From Pigmentiphaga kullae (GTDB taxonomy: Bacteria; Pseudomonadota; Gammaproteobacteria; Burkholderiales; Burkholderiaceae_B): a stretch of DNA of 64,000 bases. The notes below the pieces were generated by a model. The model saw only the letters and a program-made list of their open reading frames with translations. It ran no database searches and was not told where the DNA came from. The position numbers were made by a program, and so were the translations under genes. Below, piece by piece: positions 37,788 to 47,362 of the stretch. Position 1 is the stretch's first letter, and every line of letters begins with the position of its first letter. The stretch lies in contig NZ_SGXC01000003.1 of the NCBI RefSeq assembly GCF_004216695.1, positions 496,001 to 560,000 of the forward strand, given 5' to 3'.

Positions 37788-38783
37788 ATGAAAAAAGCTC
37801 TGGTCTCGTTCAGCTTCAAACTGGCCGCCGTCGCCGTGGCTGTCGCCTCGCCCTTCGCCGTCCACGCCGCGCCCGAGGAAGTGAACTATCTGCTGCCCGC
37901 GCCGCCCACGCTGCCGGCCTTCGCCCCATGGATGATCGCGCAGCAGCGCGGCTACTACGCCGACGAGAACATCAAGGTCAATTTCGTGCTGGGCAAGGGC
38001 GGCGTCGACGTGGCCAAGCAGATCGGCGCCGGCAATGCCGTGATCGGCGGCGCCATCGGCGATACGCCCATCATCGTCCGCGCCAACGGCGTGCCGGTGA
38101 AGGCCGTGGCGGTGCTGGGCGCCGGCTCGCTGTCGGCGCTGGCGGTCAAGAAGGACGGCCCGATCAAGTCGGTGTCCGACCTCAAGGGCAAGACCCTGAC
38201 CGTGATCTCGTACAGCGACACGACCTATTACGCGCTGCTGGGCACGTTGAAGAAGTACAACCTGAGCAAGAACGACGTGTCCATCCAGGCCGCGGGCCCG
38301 GCCGGCGTCTGGCAGTTGTTCGCCGCCGGCAAGTCCGAGGGCATGGCCGCCACGCCCGACTGGCTGGTCGATGCCGACGAGGCCACCAACGGCAACGTCG
38401 ATTACCTGAAGATCGACAAGCCGTTCAACAGCATGGCGCAGGCCATCATCGCCTCGGACGAGACGATCAAGAAGAATCCGGACCTGATCAAGCGCCTGGT
38501 GCGCGCGACCCTGCGCGGCATGCAGGACGTGATGAAGGATCCCAAGAGCGCCGCCGCCACCTACGCCCAGGCCGCGCCGGCCTTCAAGGGCAAGGAAGAG
38601 AAGCTCGAGCGCATCCTGCGCCTGTACAACAAGTACGTGTACGCCGACCAGAAGGTGCTGGGCCAGATGGACACCGCCCGCCTGGCGGAGGTGCAGAAGT
38701 TCTACGTGTCGGAAGGCATCGTGTCCAAGGCCGCGCCCTTGACCGATCTTTATACGAACCAGTTCGTCGGAGTTGAGCGGTAA
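37788..38783 (+). CDS. NMT1/SsuA-type periplasmic binding protein
   Basis: A 331-residue receptor with a clear signal peptide cleaved after AVHAA. The type II binding-protein fold shows in PPTLPAFAPWMIAQQRGYYA and LKGKTLTVISYSDTTYYALL. Its stop codon overlaps the permease start (TAATG). It delivers the imported substrate to the neighbouring permease. Confidence 0.9.
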   Translation: MKKALVSFSFKLAAVAVAVASPFAVHAAPEEVNYLLPAPPTLPAFAPWMIAQQRGYYADENIKVNFVLGKGGVDVAKQIGAGNAVIGGAIGDTPIIVRANGVPVKAVAVLGAGSLSALAVKKDGPIKSVSDLKGKTLTVISYSDTTYYALLGTLKKYNLSKNDVSIQAAGPAGVWQLFAAGKSEGMAATPDWLVDADEATNGNVDYLKIDKPFNSMAQAIIASDETIKKNPDLIKRLVRATLRGMQDVMKDPKSAAATYAQAAPAFKGKEEKLERILRLYNKYVYADQKVLGQMDTARLAEVQKFYVSEGIVSKAAPLTDLYTNQFVGVER

Positions 38784-39631
38784 TGTCTGTATCCGTATCC
38801 AACGAAACCGCGCCCGTCGAAGCGGGCGCCAGCAAGCCGGCGGGCCGTCCGTTCCTGTCCGGCAAGGTCGCCACGGCGGCCGGCAGCCTGCTGGTCCTGG
38901 TGGTGTTCCTGGCCGCCTGGGAATGGGGGCCCGGCCTGCTCAAGATGCCGGAGTTCATCCTGCCCCGCTTCAGCCGCGTGGTCCAGGAATTCGGCCACAT
39001 GTGGCAGAACAGCGAACTGCTCATGCACAGCGGCATCACAGCTTTCGAGGTGATCGTCGGCTTCATCCTGGGCGCCTTGCTGGGCCTGGTGGTGGGCGTG
39101 GTGCTGGGCCTGTCGCCCACCACCGAGTCCATCCTGTCGCCGTACATCCTGGCGCTGCAGATCGCCCCCAAGGTGGCCTTCGCGCCGCTGTTCGTGATGT
39201 GGCTGGGCTACACCATCTATCCCAAGATCCTGGTCGCCATCCTGATCGTGTTCTTCCCGGTCATGATCAATGTACTGTCGGCGGTGCGCACCGTGGATCC
39301 GGACATGGTCAACCTGGTCCGCACGCTCAACGCCAGCCGCTGGCAGATCTTCCGCCTGGTCGAGTTCCCGTCGGCCCTGCCGGCGCTGTTCTCGGGCCTG
39401 CGCATCGCCTCGACGCTGGCCGTCATCGGCGTGACCGTGGGCGAACTGGTCGGGGGCAACCTGGGCCTGGGCTTCCTGCTGGTCGACGGCGAGGGGCAGG
39501 GCAACACTTCGGCCGTGTTCGTCACGATCGCGGTGCTTACGCTGATCGGCATCGTCGCCTACGCGGGCGTCGTCTGGGCCGAGAAGCGCGTACTTCACTA
39601 TCTGCCGCGCGCGGCCACCACCACGGTCTGA
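38783..39631 (+). CDS. NitT/TauT-type ABC importer permease
   Basis: A 282-residue BPD_transp_1 permease with six membrane helices and the cytoplasmic EAA-type loop near ASRWQIFRLVEFPSALPALF. It pairs with the ATPase at 36938. An SDR gene follows 9 bp later, so the operon continues. Confidence 0.92.
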   Translation: MSVSVSNETAPVEAGASKPAGRPFLSGKVATAAGSLLVLVVFLAAWEWGPGLLKMPEFILPRFSRVVQEFGHMWQNSELLMHSGITAFEVIVGFILGALLGLVVGVVLGLSPTTESILSPYILALQIAPKVAFAPLFVMWLGYTIYPKILVAILIVFFPVMINVLSAVRTVDPDMVNLVRTLNASRWQIFRLVEFPSALPALFSGLRIASTLAVIGVTVGELVGGNLGLGFLLVDGEGQGNTSAVFVTIAVLTLIGIVAYAGVVWAEKRVLHYLPRAATTTV

Positions 39632-39640
39632 GCGCGGGTA

Positions 39641-40423
39641 ATGGGAGCAATGTTGGATTCAAGCACTATCGGTAATCTCCTGCGGGGCCGCCGCATCCTG
39701 GTGACGGGCGCGGCGCGCGGGCTGGGCTACGAGTTCGCGGTGGCGCTGTGCCAGGCCGGCGCGCAGGTGGCCATGGCCGACATCCTGGCCGACACGCTGA
39801 AGCAGGCGGTCGAGTCGCTGCAGGCGCGGGGCTTTCCGGTGCATGGCATCGAAGTCGACCTGGGCGACAAGGCCTCGGTCGAGCAATGCGCGGCGCGCGC
39901 CGTCGAACTGCTGGGCGGGCTGGACGGGCTGGTGAACAACGCCGCCATCACCAACTCGGGGGGGCGCACGGCGCACCAGCTCGAGGTCGAGGTGTGGGAC
40001 AAGGTCATGCAGGTCAACGTGCGCGGCACCTGGCTGATGTCCGTGGCCTGCCACGCGGCGCTGAAGGCGTCGGGCCGGGGCGCCATCGTCAACCTGGCGT
40101 CGGACACGGCGCTGTGGGGCGCGCCCAACCTGATGGCCTACGTCGCCAGCAAGGGCGCGGTCACGGCGATGACGCGGTCGCTGGCGCGCGAGTTCGGCGC
40201 CGACAACATCACCGTCAATGCCATCGCCCCGGGGCTGACCCTGGTCGAGGCGACGGAGTACGTGCCCGAAGCGCGGCACCGGCTCTACCATGACCAGCGC
40301 GCGATCCACCGCGAACAGGTGCCCGAGGACGTGAGCGGATCGGTGCTGTTCGCGCTGTCGGACCTCGCGCGCTTCGTCACCGGCCAGCTCCTTCCGGTCA
40401 ACGGCGGATTCGTGATGAATTGA
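39641..40423 (+). CDS. Classical SDR-family dehydrogenase/reductase
   Basis: A 260-residue NAD(P)-dependent enzyme with the full classical motif set: VTGAARGLG for cofactor, NNAAI, the serine in VNLASD, and YVASK as the catalytic YxxxK. It probably oxidises a hydroxy group or reduces a keto group of the imported substrate. The start may be the ATG at 39641 or the one at 39650 (MLDSSTIGNLL); neither has a well-spaced ribosome-binding site. Confidence 0.88.
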   Translation: MGAMLDSSTIGNLLRGRRILVTGAARGLGYEFAVALCQAGAQVAMADILADTLKQAVESLQARGFPVHGIEVDLGDKASVEQCAARAVELLGGLDGLVNNAAITNSGGRTAHQLEVEVWDKVMQVNVRGTWLMSVACHAALKASGRGAIVNLASDTALWGAPNLMAYVASKGAVTAMTRSLAREFGADNITVNAIAPGLTLVEATEYVPEARHRLYHDQRAIHREQVPEDVSGSVLFALSDLARFVTGQLLPVNGGFVMN

Positions 40424-40504
40424 AAAAAGCGGGCGGCGTGGCCGGCACCGCCTGCCGGGACCGGTATCATTCCGTCCGCAAGCCATCAGACAGTCGGTCA
40501 CACC

Positions 40505-41335
40505 ATGAGCAAAGGGAACATCTCGGAGGTCGCGCAGGACAAGTATCTCGTCCCGGCGCTGGAGCGCGGCCTGCTGTTGTTGGGACAATTCAGCCACCTC
40601 GACCGCAAGCTGTCGGCGCCCGAACTGGCGCGCCGCCTCAGCCTGCCGCGTTCCACCGTCTTCCGGCTGTTGATGACGCTGGAGTCCATGGGGTTCGTCC
40701 AGCGCGCCGAAGGCGGACATGACTACCGGCTGGGGCTGGCCGTGCTGCGGCTGGGTTTCGAATACCTGGCCTCGCTCGAGCTGACCGAACTGGGCGCGCC
40801 CTTGCTGGAGCGCCTGCGGGGCGAGATTGGGTTCTCGTGCAACCTGGTCGTGCGCGACGGCCGCTCCATCGTCTATGTCGCCAAGTCGTCGGCGCCCACG
40901 CCATTCACCAGCTCGGTCCACGTCGGCACGCGGCTGCCCGCGCACGCCACGGTGCTGGGCCGCGTGCTGCTGGAGGACCTCACGCTGGACGAGCTGCGCG
41001 AGCTGTTTCCCGAGGAACACCTGGCAAGCTATTCGTCCAGCACGCCCACGACCGTGATGGACCTGTACGAGCTGGTGCAGAAGGATCGCGAACGCGGCTA
41101 CGTTCTGCAGGAAGCCTTCTTCGAGGCGCGGGTCTCGACCATCGCCGCGCCGGTGCGCGACGCCACCGGCCGCATCGTGGCCGCGCTGGGCGCCACGATA
41201 CCCTCGTCGCGCTTCGAGCCCGAGCGCATCGACGACCTGGTCGGCCGGGTGCGCAGTACCGCCATGGAGTTGTCGCGTCTCCTGAATTATTCGCCCGAGA
41301 AGATGCAGGCCATGGGCCGGGTCGTCAATCTGTGA
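40505..41335 (+). CDS. IclR-family regulator (paralogue 1)
   Basis: A 276-residue regulator. The winged helix lies around residues 15-75 (LSAPELARRLSLPRSTVFRL) and the IclR effector domain follows. It shares long runs with the IclR protein at 48760, such as LRLGFEYLASLEL and VGTRLPAHATVLGRVL, so the two are close paralogues. It may act on the promoter block at 36758 and its twin at 48661. Its stop codon overlaps the start of the flavoprotein gene. Confidence 0.92.
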   Translation: MSKGNISEVAQDKYLVPALERGLLLLGQFSHLDRKLSAPELARRLSLPRSTVFRLLMTLESMGFVQRAEGGHDYRLGLAVLRLGFEYLASLELTELGAPLLERLRGEIGFSCNLVVRDGRSIVYVAKSSAPTPFTSSVHVGTRLPAHATVLGRVLLEDLTLDELRELFPEEHLASYSSSTPTTVMDLYELVQKDRERGYVLQEAFFEARVSTIAAPVRDATGRIVAALGATIPSSRFEPERIDDLVGRVRSTAMELSRLLNYSPEKMQAMGRVVNL

Positions 41336-42558
41336 GCGTTGCGGTGGTGGGGGCCGGACCCGCGGGCCTGATGGCCGCCGAGGTCCTGGCCGAAGCCGGC
41401 ATCGCGGTGGACGTCTACGACGCCATGCCGTCGGCCGGCCGCAAGTTCCTGCTGGCCGGCATAGGTGGTCTGAACATCACCCATTCCGAACCGGCGGCCG
41501 CCTTCCTGGCCCGCTACGGCGATCGCGCCGGGGCGCTGGCGCCCATGCTCGAGGCGTTCGGCGCCGAGGCCGTGCGCGAATGGGTGCATGGCCTGGGCAT
41601 CGACACCTTCGTCGGATCCTCGGGCCGGGTCTTTCCCAAGGAAATGAAGGCCGCGCCGCTGCTGCGCGCGTGGCTGCACCGGCTGCGGGGGCGGGGAGTG
41701 CGCCTGCACATGCGGCATCGGTGGCTGGGGTGGGAGGCGGGCGGCGCGCTGGCCTTCGATACGCCGGCCGGCCGAACGGTCCGTCGCCACGACGCGGTGG
41801 TGCTGGCCCTGGGCGGCGCGAGCTGGCCGCGGCTGGGCTCGGACGCGGCCTGGGTGCCGTGGCTGGCCGGGCGCGGCATACGCATCGAGCCGCTGGCGCC
41901 GGCCAATTGCGGTTTCGAGATCGACTGGAGTCCGCACTTTCGCGAGCGCTACGCGGGACAGCCGGTACGCGCGGTCACGCTCGCCCTGTCCGACGAGCGG
42001 GGCGAGTGGCGCCGCGGCGGCGAGTTCGTCGTGTCGGGCTACGGTGTCGAGGGCAGTCTGATCTATGCCGCTTCGGCCCGCCTGCGCGAGGGCATCGCCC
42101 GCCACGGCCGCGCCGAGCTGCGGCTCGACCTGGCGCCCGGGCTGGGCATCGAGCGCGTGGCCGAGGAACTGGCGTGGCCGCGCGGCAGCAAGTCCATGGC
42201 CAACCATCTGCGCGCGCGCATCAAAGTGGACGGCGCGAAGGCGGGCCTGTTGCGCGAGATCGTGCCGGCCGCCGACTTCCAGGATCCTGCCCGGCTGGCC
42301 GCCTGGGTGAAGTCGCTGCCCTTGACGCTGCGCGCGCCGCGGCCCCTGGCCGAGGCCATCAGCACCGCCGGCGGCGTGGCGTTCGACGCCATGGACGAAC
42401 ACGGCATGCTGCGCGCGCTGCCCGGCGTCTTCTGCGCCGGCGAGATGCTGGATTGGGAGGCGCCCACCGGCGGCTATCTGCTGACGGCCTGCCTGGCCGG
42501 CGGCCGCTGGTCGGGGCAGGGCGCCGCCCGTTGGTTGGCGCGGCGCAACGGCGCTTGA
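41332..42558 (+). CDS. HI0933/YhiN-type FAD-dependent oxidoreductase
   Basis: A 408-residue flavoprotein of the HI0933/BaiN-like group. The FAD motif is VVGAGPAGLMAAEVLAEAG at the N-terminus and the family stretch is GRKFLLAGIGGLNITHSE. The C-terminal CAGEMLDWEAPTGGYLLTAC closes the FAD site. Physiological role undefined. It starts with GTG in a GTGA overlap with the IclR gene, so the two are translationally coupled. A longer frame running through the IclR gene is rejected. The CueR-type promoter of copZ begins within its last codons. Confidence 0.88.
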   Translation: MSVAVVGAGPAGLMAAEVLAEAGIAVDVYDAMPSAGRKFLLAGIGGLNITHSEPAAAFLARYGDRAGALAPMLEAFGAEAVREWVHGLGIDTFVGSSGRVFPKEMKAAPLLRAWLHRLRGRGVRLHMRHRWLGWEAGGALAFDTPAGRTVRRHDAVVLALGGASWPRLGSDAAWVPWLAGRGIRIEPLAPANCGFEIDWSPHFRERYAGQPVRAVTLALSDERGEWRRGGEFVVSGYGVEGSLIYAASARLREGIARHGRAELRLDLAPGLGIERVAEELAWPRGSKSMANHLRARIKVDGAKAGLLREIVPAADFQDPARLAAWVKSLPLTLRAPRPLAEAISTAGGVAFDAMDEHGMLRALPGVFCAGEMLDWEAPTGGYLLTACLAGGRWSGQGAARWLARRNGA

Positions 42559-42585
42559 CCTTGCCATCGTGGGAAGGGAAATACT
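42555..42585 (+). promoter_or_regulatory. CueR/MerR-type copper-responsive promoter of copZ
   Basis: The -35 box is TTGACC (42555-42560) and the -10 is AATACT (42580-42585), with the long 19-bp spacer typical of MerR-type promoters. The spacer holds the dyad CCTTGCC / GGGAAGG seen in CueR operators. The copper chaperone gene starts 30 bp downstream. No cueR gene is in the window. Confidence 0.8.
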
Positions 42586-42614
42586 GGCTACACCATTACG
42601 AAAGGAGTCATGCC

Positions 42615-42821
42615 ATGTTTGAATTCCAGGTGCAGGGAATGAGCTGCGGACACTGCGTCAAGTCCGTCACCCAGGCCGTGCAGGCCGCTTATCCCCAGGC
42701 CCACGTCGAAGTCGACCTGGGCGCCGGCAAGGTACGCGTCGACGAGGCCGGCGATGCCGCGCGCATCGCCAGGCTGATCGAAGAGGCCGGCTACACGGTG
42801 TCGGGTTCAGAAACCGTCTGA
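42615..42821 (+). CDS. copZ: Copper chaperone CopZ (heavy-metal-associated domain)
   Basis: A 68-residue single HMA-domain protein with the metal site GMSCGHC (C11 and C14). It carries Cu(I) to an exporting P-type ATPase and protects the cytoplasm. It has a strong ribosome-binding site AAAGGAG and the CueR-type promoter described above. Its 3' end overlaps the convergent dinB gene by 31 bp, so transcripts of the two can pair. Confidence 0.92.
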   Translation: MFEFQVQGMSCGHCVKSVTQAVQAAYPQAHVEVDLGAGKVRVDEAGDAARIARLIEEAGYTVSGSETV

Positions 42822-43864
42822 TCGCCGAACAGCGCGAGTTGTCCGCCGGGGGCGCCCAGGCGCACGCCCAGTCCCATCAGCCTCACGGCGCGCGGGTTGC
42901 GGCGGAAGGCCGTGGCCAGCAGGATGCGGAATTGTTCCTCGTCCAGCGCCGCGCCCACGCCTTCGGCGGTGGTGCGGTTGAAGTCCGAGAAGCGCAGTTT
43001 CACGAACAGCTTCTGGATGTGGTTCTGGGCGTCGGCGCGCCGTACGCGCGCGTCGAGCTGGTCCAGCATCTCGCGCAGCAGGTCCTGGCACGCCTCCAGC
43101 GTGTGCAGGTCGGTGACGAAGGTCTGCTCCACGCTGACCGACTTGCGTTCGCGGGTGGGCGAGACCTCGCGGTGGTCGATGCCGCGGCACAGGTCGTGCA
43201 GGCGTTCGCCGAACACCCCGAATTCGTCGCGCAGCCGGTCGTGTTCCCATGTCCGCAGGTCGGCGCAGGTCTCCACGCCCAGCGCCTTGAGCCGCGCGCC
43301 GGTCACCTTGCCCACGCCGTGCAGCTTGGAGACGGGCAGGGCCGCCACGAAGGCGTCCACGTCCTGCGGGCGCACCACGAACAGGCCGTCGGGCTTGTTC
43401 CAGTCGCTGGCGATCTTGGCCACGAACTTGCTGGGCGCCACGCCCGCCGAGACGGTGATGCCGACGGCCTGGGCCACGCGCTGCCGGATCTCGCCGGCGA
43501 TCCGCGTGGCGCTGCCCTGCAGCCGGTCGCTGCCGGTCACGTCCAGGTAGGCCTCGTCCAGCGACAGCGGCTCGACCAGTTCGGTGTAGTCGCGGTAGAT
43601 ATCCATGATCTGCGCCGAGGCCACGCGGTACATCTCCATCCTGGGCGGAATGATGAGTAGGTCCGGGCACAGCCGCACCGCGCGCGCCGACGACATCGCC
43701 GAATGCACGCCGAATTTGCGGGCCTCGTAGTTGCAGGTGGCCACCACGCCCCGGGTCTCGGGCCGCCCGCCCACGGCCAGCGGCCGGCCGCGCAGGCTGG
43801 GGTCGTCGCGCATTTCTATCGATGCGTAGAAGCAGTCGCAATCGCAGTGGATGATCTTGCGCAT
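42791..43864 (-). CDS. dinB: DNA polymerase IV
   Basis: A 357-residue Y-family translesion polymerase. The catalytic acids are D8 in CDCDCFYASIE and the DE pair in LSLDEAYLDVTG. It has the fingers element AMSSARAVRLCPDL, the helix-hairpin-helix region LPVSKLHGVGKVTG, and a C-terminal beta-clamp peptide QLALFG. Normal family length. No clear LexA box was found upstream. Confidence 0.94.
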   Translation of the reverse strand: MRKIIHCDCDCFYASIEMRDDPSLRGRPLAVGGRPETRGVVATCNYEARKFGVHSAMSSARAVRLCPDLLIIPPRMEMYRVASAQIMDIYRDYTELVEPLSLDEAYLDVTGSDRLQGSATRIAGEIRQRVAQAVGITVSAGVAPSKFVAKIASDWNKPDGLFVVRPQDVDAFVAALPVSKLHGVGKVTGARLKALGVETCADLRTWEHDRLRDEFGVFGERLHDLCRGIDHREVSPTRERKSVSVEQTFVTDLHTLEACQDLLREMLDQLDARVRRADAQNHIQKLFVKLRFSDFNRTTAEGVGAALDEEQFRILLATAFRRNPRAVRLMGLGVRLGAPGGQLALFGDQTVSEPDTV

Positions 43865-43889
43865 GGCCGCATTCGCCGGTTGCCCGCGC

Positions 43890-44624
43890 CTATTTCAGGC
43901 TGAGCTTCGCGTAGCGATAGAAGCTGCCGGCGGCCGCGGTGGCCGCGAGCAGGAACCCGTGGCGGCCGTCCAGGAAGCCGCGCTTGAAGACGTACAGCCG
44001 CACGAAGGTCCAGGCGCCGTGCCCGATGGCGGCGCCCACGCCGGCGCGCCGGCCGCGCGCGTGCAGGGCCTGCGCGCTGTCGCTGGAATAGCGGTTCATC
44101 TTGGCGATGGCGCTGTCCAGGTCGGGGTAGGTGTAGTGCAGCAGATGCGGCGCCAGGTGACCCGCCTCGCCGTCGGCGACCACCTTTTCGTGCACCAGGT
44201 CGTCGCTGAATCGGGCCGTGCCGCGCCGGAACAGGCGCAGCACCCGGTCGGGCCACCAGCCGCTGTGCCGGATGAAGCGGCCGCAGAAACTGGACAGCCG
44301 CGGCATGTCGTAGGCATCGTGGCGCGGGGCGCGCAGGACGTCGGCGATCGCGGCGGCCAGTTCCGGCGTCACCCGTTCGTCGGCATCCAGCGACAGCACC
44401 CAGTCGCCGGTGGCCAGGGCCAGCGCGCGGTTCTTCTGCGGGCCGAAGCCGGGCCAGTCGGGGGTGATCTCGACCCGGGCGCCATGCCGGCGCGCGATGT
44501 CCACCGTCTCGTCGGTGCTGCCCGAATCGACCACGACGATCTCGTCGGCGAAGCGGACCGATTCCAGGCAGTCGGCCAGGTTGCGGGCCTCGTTGCGGGC
44601 AATGATGATGACGGACAGGCGCAT
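43890..44624 (-). CDS. Family 2 glycosyltransferase (WaaE/KdtX-like)
   Basis: A 244-residue GT-A fold transferase. It starts MRLSVIIIARNEARNLADCL and has VVVDSGSTDET and the metal-binding DADE in LSLDADERVTPEL. It is most like the WaaE/KdtX group that adds glucose to the lipopolysaccharide inner core, so it probably acts at the inner-membrane surface in LPS assembly. An ATG at 44657 would add 11 residues. Confidence 0.82.
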   Translation of the reverse strand: MRLSVIIIARNEARNLADCLESVRFADEIVVVDSGSTDETVDIARRHGARVEITPDWPGFGPQKNRALALATGDWVLSLDADERVTPELAAAIADVLRAPRHDAYDMPRLSSFCGRFIRHSGWWPDRVLRLFRRGTARFSDDLVHEKVVADGEAGHLAPHLLHYTYPDLDSAIAKMNRYSSDSAQALHARGRRAGVGAAIGHGAWTFVRLYVFKRGFLDGRHGFLLAATAAAGSFYRYAKLSLK

Positions 44625-44806
44625 GGCGCATGCGGAGCAGGGTGGCGATGCCGCCATTACAGCATGGTGGCCGGGGGACGCGGTCCGGTTCGCCGCCGGT
44701 TTTTCCTTCTGGTTGACAGGCTGGCTTTTGAGGTAAAATCTAAGTCTTTGATTTTTCTGGACTATTGATACGCATCATCGTGTTGCGGCATTGGTGGTCC
44801 CCCACC

Positions 44807-46222
44807 ATGACAGATACAGCGGCATCAGGGCCCAGTTCTTTTGCCGATTTCGGCCTGCACCCCGACATACTCAAGGCGGTCGTCGCCACCGGGTACACCA
44901 TTCCGACGCCTATCCAGGCGCAAGCAATCCCGGTCGTCACCAGCGGCCGCGACGTAATGGGCGCAGCGCAAACCGGAACCGGAAAGACCGCGGCTTTCAC
45001 CCTCCCCATCCTCCATCGGCTCATGCCCTTGGCCAATAACAGCGCATCGCCGGCACGGCATCCCGTCCGCGCGCTGATCCTCACGCCCACGCGCGAATTG
45101 GCCGACCAGGTGGCCGACAACGTCAAGCGCTACAGCCAGTTCACGCCCCTGCGCGCGGCCGTGGTCTTCGGCGGGGTCGACATCGGCCCCCAGAAGGAAG
45201 AAGTGCGGCGCGGCTGCGAGGTGCTGATCGCGACGCCGGGGCGCCTGCTCGACCACGTCGAACAGAAGACCATCAACCTGGGCCAGGTCGGCATGCTGGT
45301 GCTGGACGAGGCCGACCGGATGCTCGACATGGGCTTCCTGCCGGATCTCGAGCGCATCATCCGGCTGCTGCCGCAGCAGCGCCAGACCCTGCTGTTCTCG
45401 GCCACCTTCAGCAACGAGATCCGCAAGCTGGCGCGCTCGTACCTGACGCAGCCGGTCGAGATCGAGGTCGCGGCGCGCAACGCCACGGCCGACACCGTCA
45501 GCCAGATCGCCTACAAGCTGAGCGGCGACGCCAAGCGCGCCGCGGTCGTGCACCTGGTCAAGTCGCGCGGCCTGAAGCAGGTCATCGTGTTCTCGAACAC
45601 CAAGATCGGCACCGCCCGCCTGGCGCGGCAACTGGAGCGCGACGGCGTGCGCGCCGAATCCATCCACGGCGACAAGACCCAGGCCGATCGCATGAAGGCG
45701 CTCGAGGCCTTCAAGGCCGGCGAGCTGGAAGTGCTGGTGGCGACCGACGTCGCGGCCCGCGGCCTGGACGTGGCCGGCGTGCCCTGCGTGATCAACTACG
45801 ACCTGCCCTACAACGCCGAGGACTACGTGCACCGCATCGGACGCACCGGCCGTGCCGGCGCGACGGGCGAGGCTATCGCGCTGTTCGCGCCCGAGGAAGA
45901 GCGCTTCCTGCTCGACGTCGAGAAGCTGATCAAGCGCGAGATCCCGCGCGGCCAGCTGGACCTGCCGGCGTCGCTGCTGGCATCGTCGCGCGGCGAACGC
46001 GAACGGCCGGTCCGCAGCCATGGCGCACGCGGCGAACGTGGAGAGCGCGGCGAGCGCCACCGCTACGAGCTGCCGGCCAAGCCCGTCGACGATTTCTTCT
46101 TCCGTCCCTACGTGCCCGCGACCGGCGCCGAGCCGGCCCGCACCGAGGCGCCTCCCGTACCGCCCCGCACGTCCGCCAAGCGTCCGCTGGCCGTGTTGCT
46201 GGGCGGCGGCAAGAAGGACTGA
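44807..46222 (+). CDS. rhlE: DEAD-box RNA helicase, RhlE type
   Basis: A 471-residue ATP-dependent RNA helicase. The Q motif is PTPIQAQAIP, motif I AQTGTGKT, motif II DEAD, motif III SAT and motif VI HRIGRTGRAG. A basic, low-complexity C-terminal tail follows (GERERPVRSHGARGERGERG). RhlE proteins act in ribosome maturation and mRNA turnover. The ATG at 44807 is chosen; a TTG at 44765 would add an unmatched leader. Confidence 0.93.
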   Translation: MTDTAASGPSSFADFGLHPDILKAVVATGYTIPTPIQAQAIPVVTSGRDVMGAAQTGTGKTAAFTLPILHRLMPLANNSASPARHPVRALILTPTRELADQVADNVKRYSQFTPLRAAVVFGGVDIGPQKEEVRRGCEVLIATPGRLLDHVEQKTINLGQVGMLVLDEADRMLDMGFLPDLERIIRLLPQQRQTLLFSATFSNEIRKLARSYLTQPVEIEVAARNATADTVSQIAYKLSGDAKRAAVVHLVKSRGLKQVIVFSNTKIGTARLARQLERDGVRAESIHGDKTQADRMKALEAFKAGELEVLVATDVAARGLDVAGVPCVINYDLPYNAEDYVHRIGRTGRAGATGEAIALFAPEEERFLLDVEKLIKREIPRGQLDLPASLLASSRGERERPVRSHGARGERGERGERHRYELPAKPVDDFFFRPYVPATGAEPARTEAPPVPPRTSAKRPLAVLLGGGKKD

Positions 46223-46240
46223 GCTTCCTTGCGCCGCAGT

Positions 46241-46261
46241 CGGGGCGTTTGCCGCGCCCCG
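46241..46261. terminator. GC hairpin between convergent rhlE and gluQ
   Basis: CGGGGCG and CGCCCCG form a 7-bp stem with a 7-nt loop in the 42-bp gap between the two converging genes. There is no T-tract; it is only a candidate bidirectional stop. Confidence 0.45.
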
Positions 46262-46264
46262 GCC

Positions 46265-47155
46265 TCATCCCCGACGTATTTCCCATCGCCGCGCCCAGCG
46301 GTCCGTCGCCTCGGCCAGGAAGGCGGCGACGTCCGCCGCCGGCAGCGGCTCGAATTGCAGGTGGCGCCAAGCGGCCTGCAAGGCCGCCAGCGGCTGCCGC
46401 GTGTCGATCGCGGCCGCGCCGGTCTGCTTGGACAGTTTCTGTCCGTCGGCATTGACCACCACCGGGACGTGCATCCGCCGGGGAATCGGTAGTGCCAGCA
46501 GCGTCTGCAGGACTTTCTGCCTGGGCGTGGAGCCGAGCAGGTCCTGGCCGCGCACGACGTCGGTGATGCCCTGTTCGGCATCGTCCACGACCACCGCCAA
46601 CTGGTAGGCCCACATCCCGTCCGCGCGGAAAAGCACGAAGTCGCCCACCTCGTGCGATACGTCCTGGTCGATCACCCCCATCCACCGGTCGTCGATGCGC
46701 ACGGTGCCCGGCGGCACGCGCAGCCGCCAGGCGCGCGCAGGCTTGCCGTGCAGCCCGTCGCGGCAGGTGCCCGGATAGGGCAGTTCGCCGGCCGGCAGGT
46801 AGCCGCGCGCGTTCAGGATGGAATCGGCGATTTCCTTGCGCGTGCAGCCGCACGCATAGACCAGGCCGTGGCGCCGCAGCCTATCGAAGGCCTCGCGGTA
46901 GGCCTGGTGGCGCGAGGATTGGTAGAGGACTTCGCCGTCCCAGTGCAGGCCCAGCGCCCGCAACTGATCGAGGATGACGCGGTCGGCGCCTTCCACGACC
47001 CGCGGCGCGTCCAGGTCCTCGACCCGCACCAGCCAGCGCCCGCCGTGGGCGCGGGCGTCCAGATGGCTGGCCAGCGCGGCCACCAGCGAGCCCTGGTGCA
47101 GGGGGCCGGTGGGGCTGGGGGCGAAGCGGCCGACGTAGTCCGTTGGCGCGTGCAT
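46265..47155 (-). CDS. gluQ: Glutamyl-queuosine tRNA(Asp) synthetase
   Basis: A 296-residue truncated glutamyl-tRNA synthetase paralogue lacking the anticodon-binding domain. It attaches glutamate to the queuosine base of tRNA(Asp). The class I signature is [14 protein letters not shown] and the KMSKS equivalent is KLSKQ. The zinc-site cysteines are C102, C104 and C131. Length is typical of GluQ-RS. The start at 47155 is where homology begins; an ATG at 47206 would extend it by 17 residues. Confidence 0.92.
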   Translation of the reverse strand: MHAPTDYVGRFAPSPTGPLHQGSLVAALASHLDARAHGGRWLVRVEDLDAPRVVEGADRVILDQLRALGLHWDGEVLYQSSRHQAYREAFDRLRRHGLVYACGCTRKEIADSILNARGYLPAGELPYPGTCRDGLHGKPARAWRLRVPPGTVRIDDRWMGVIDQDVSHEVGDFVLFRADGMWAYQLAVVVDDAEQGITDVVRGQDLLGSTPRQKVLQTLLALPIPRRMHVPVVVNADGQKLSKQTGAAAIDTRQPLAALQAAWRHLQFEPLPAADVAAFLAEATDRWARRWEIRRG

Positions 47156-47283
47156 GGCAGGGCGTCGTTCCTTGAGTTCGAATGAGGTCCTCGAAGGATA
47201 CGGCACAAATCGCCGAGGTTCTGCGGTACGGCCCGCCCTGATAGACTGGAAGCGGACGAAGGTCCTCCTTCGCCCCCGGGCGA

Positions 47284-47311
47284 TTGAAATCGGTCGGCGT
47301 GTCCCACATAT
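47284..47311 (+). promoter_or_regulatory. Sigma-32 (RpoH)-like heat-shock promoter of cbpA
   Basis: TTGAAA (47284-47289) and CCCACATAT (47303-47311), separated by 13 bp, match the RpoH consensus CTTGAAA-N13/14-CCCCATNT closely. cbpA starts 51 bp downstream. A short dyad (CGAAGG-TCCT-CCTTCG, 47257-47272) lies just upstream. Confidence 0.7.
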
Positions 47312-47362
47312 AAGACAGTAACCCCCGGCAGGGGCGGCACTTTACTTTGCGAGACCGCGGCT

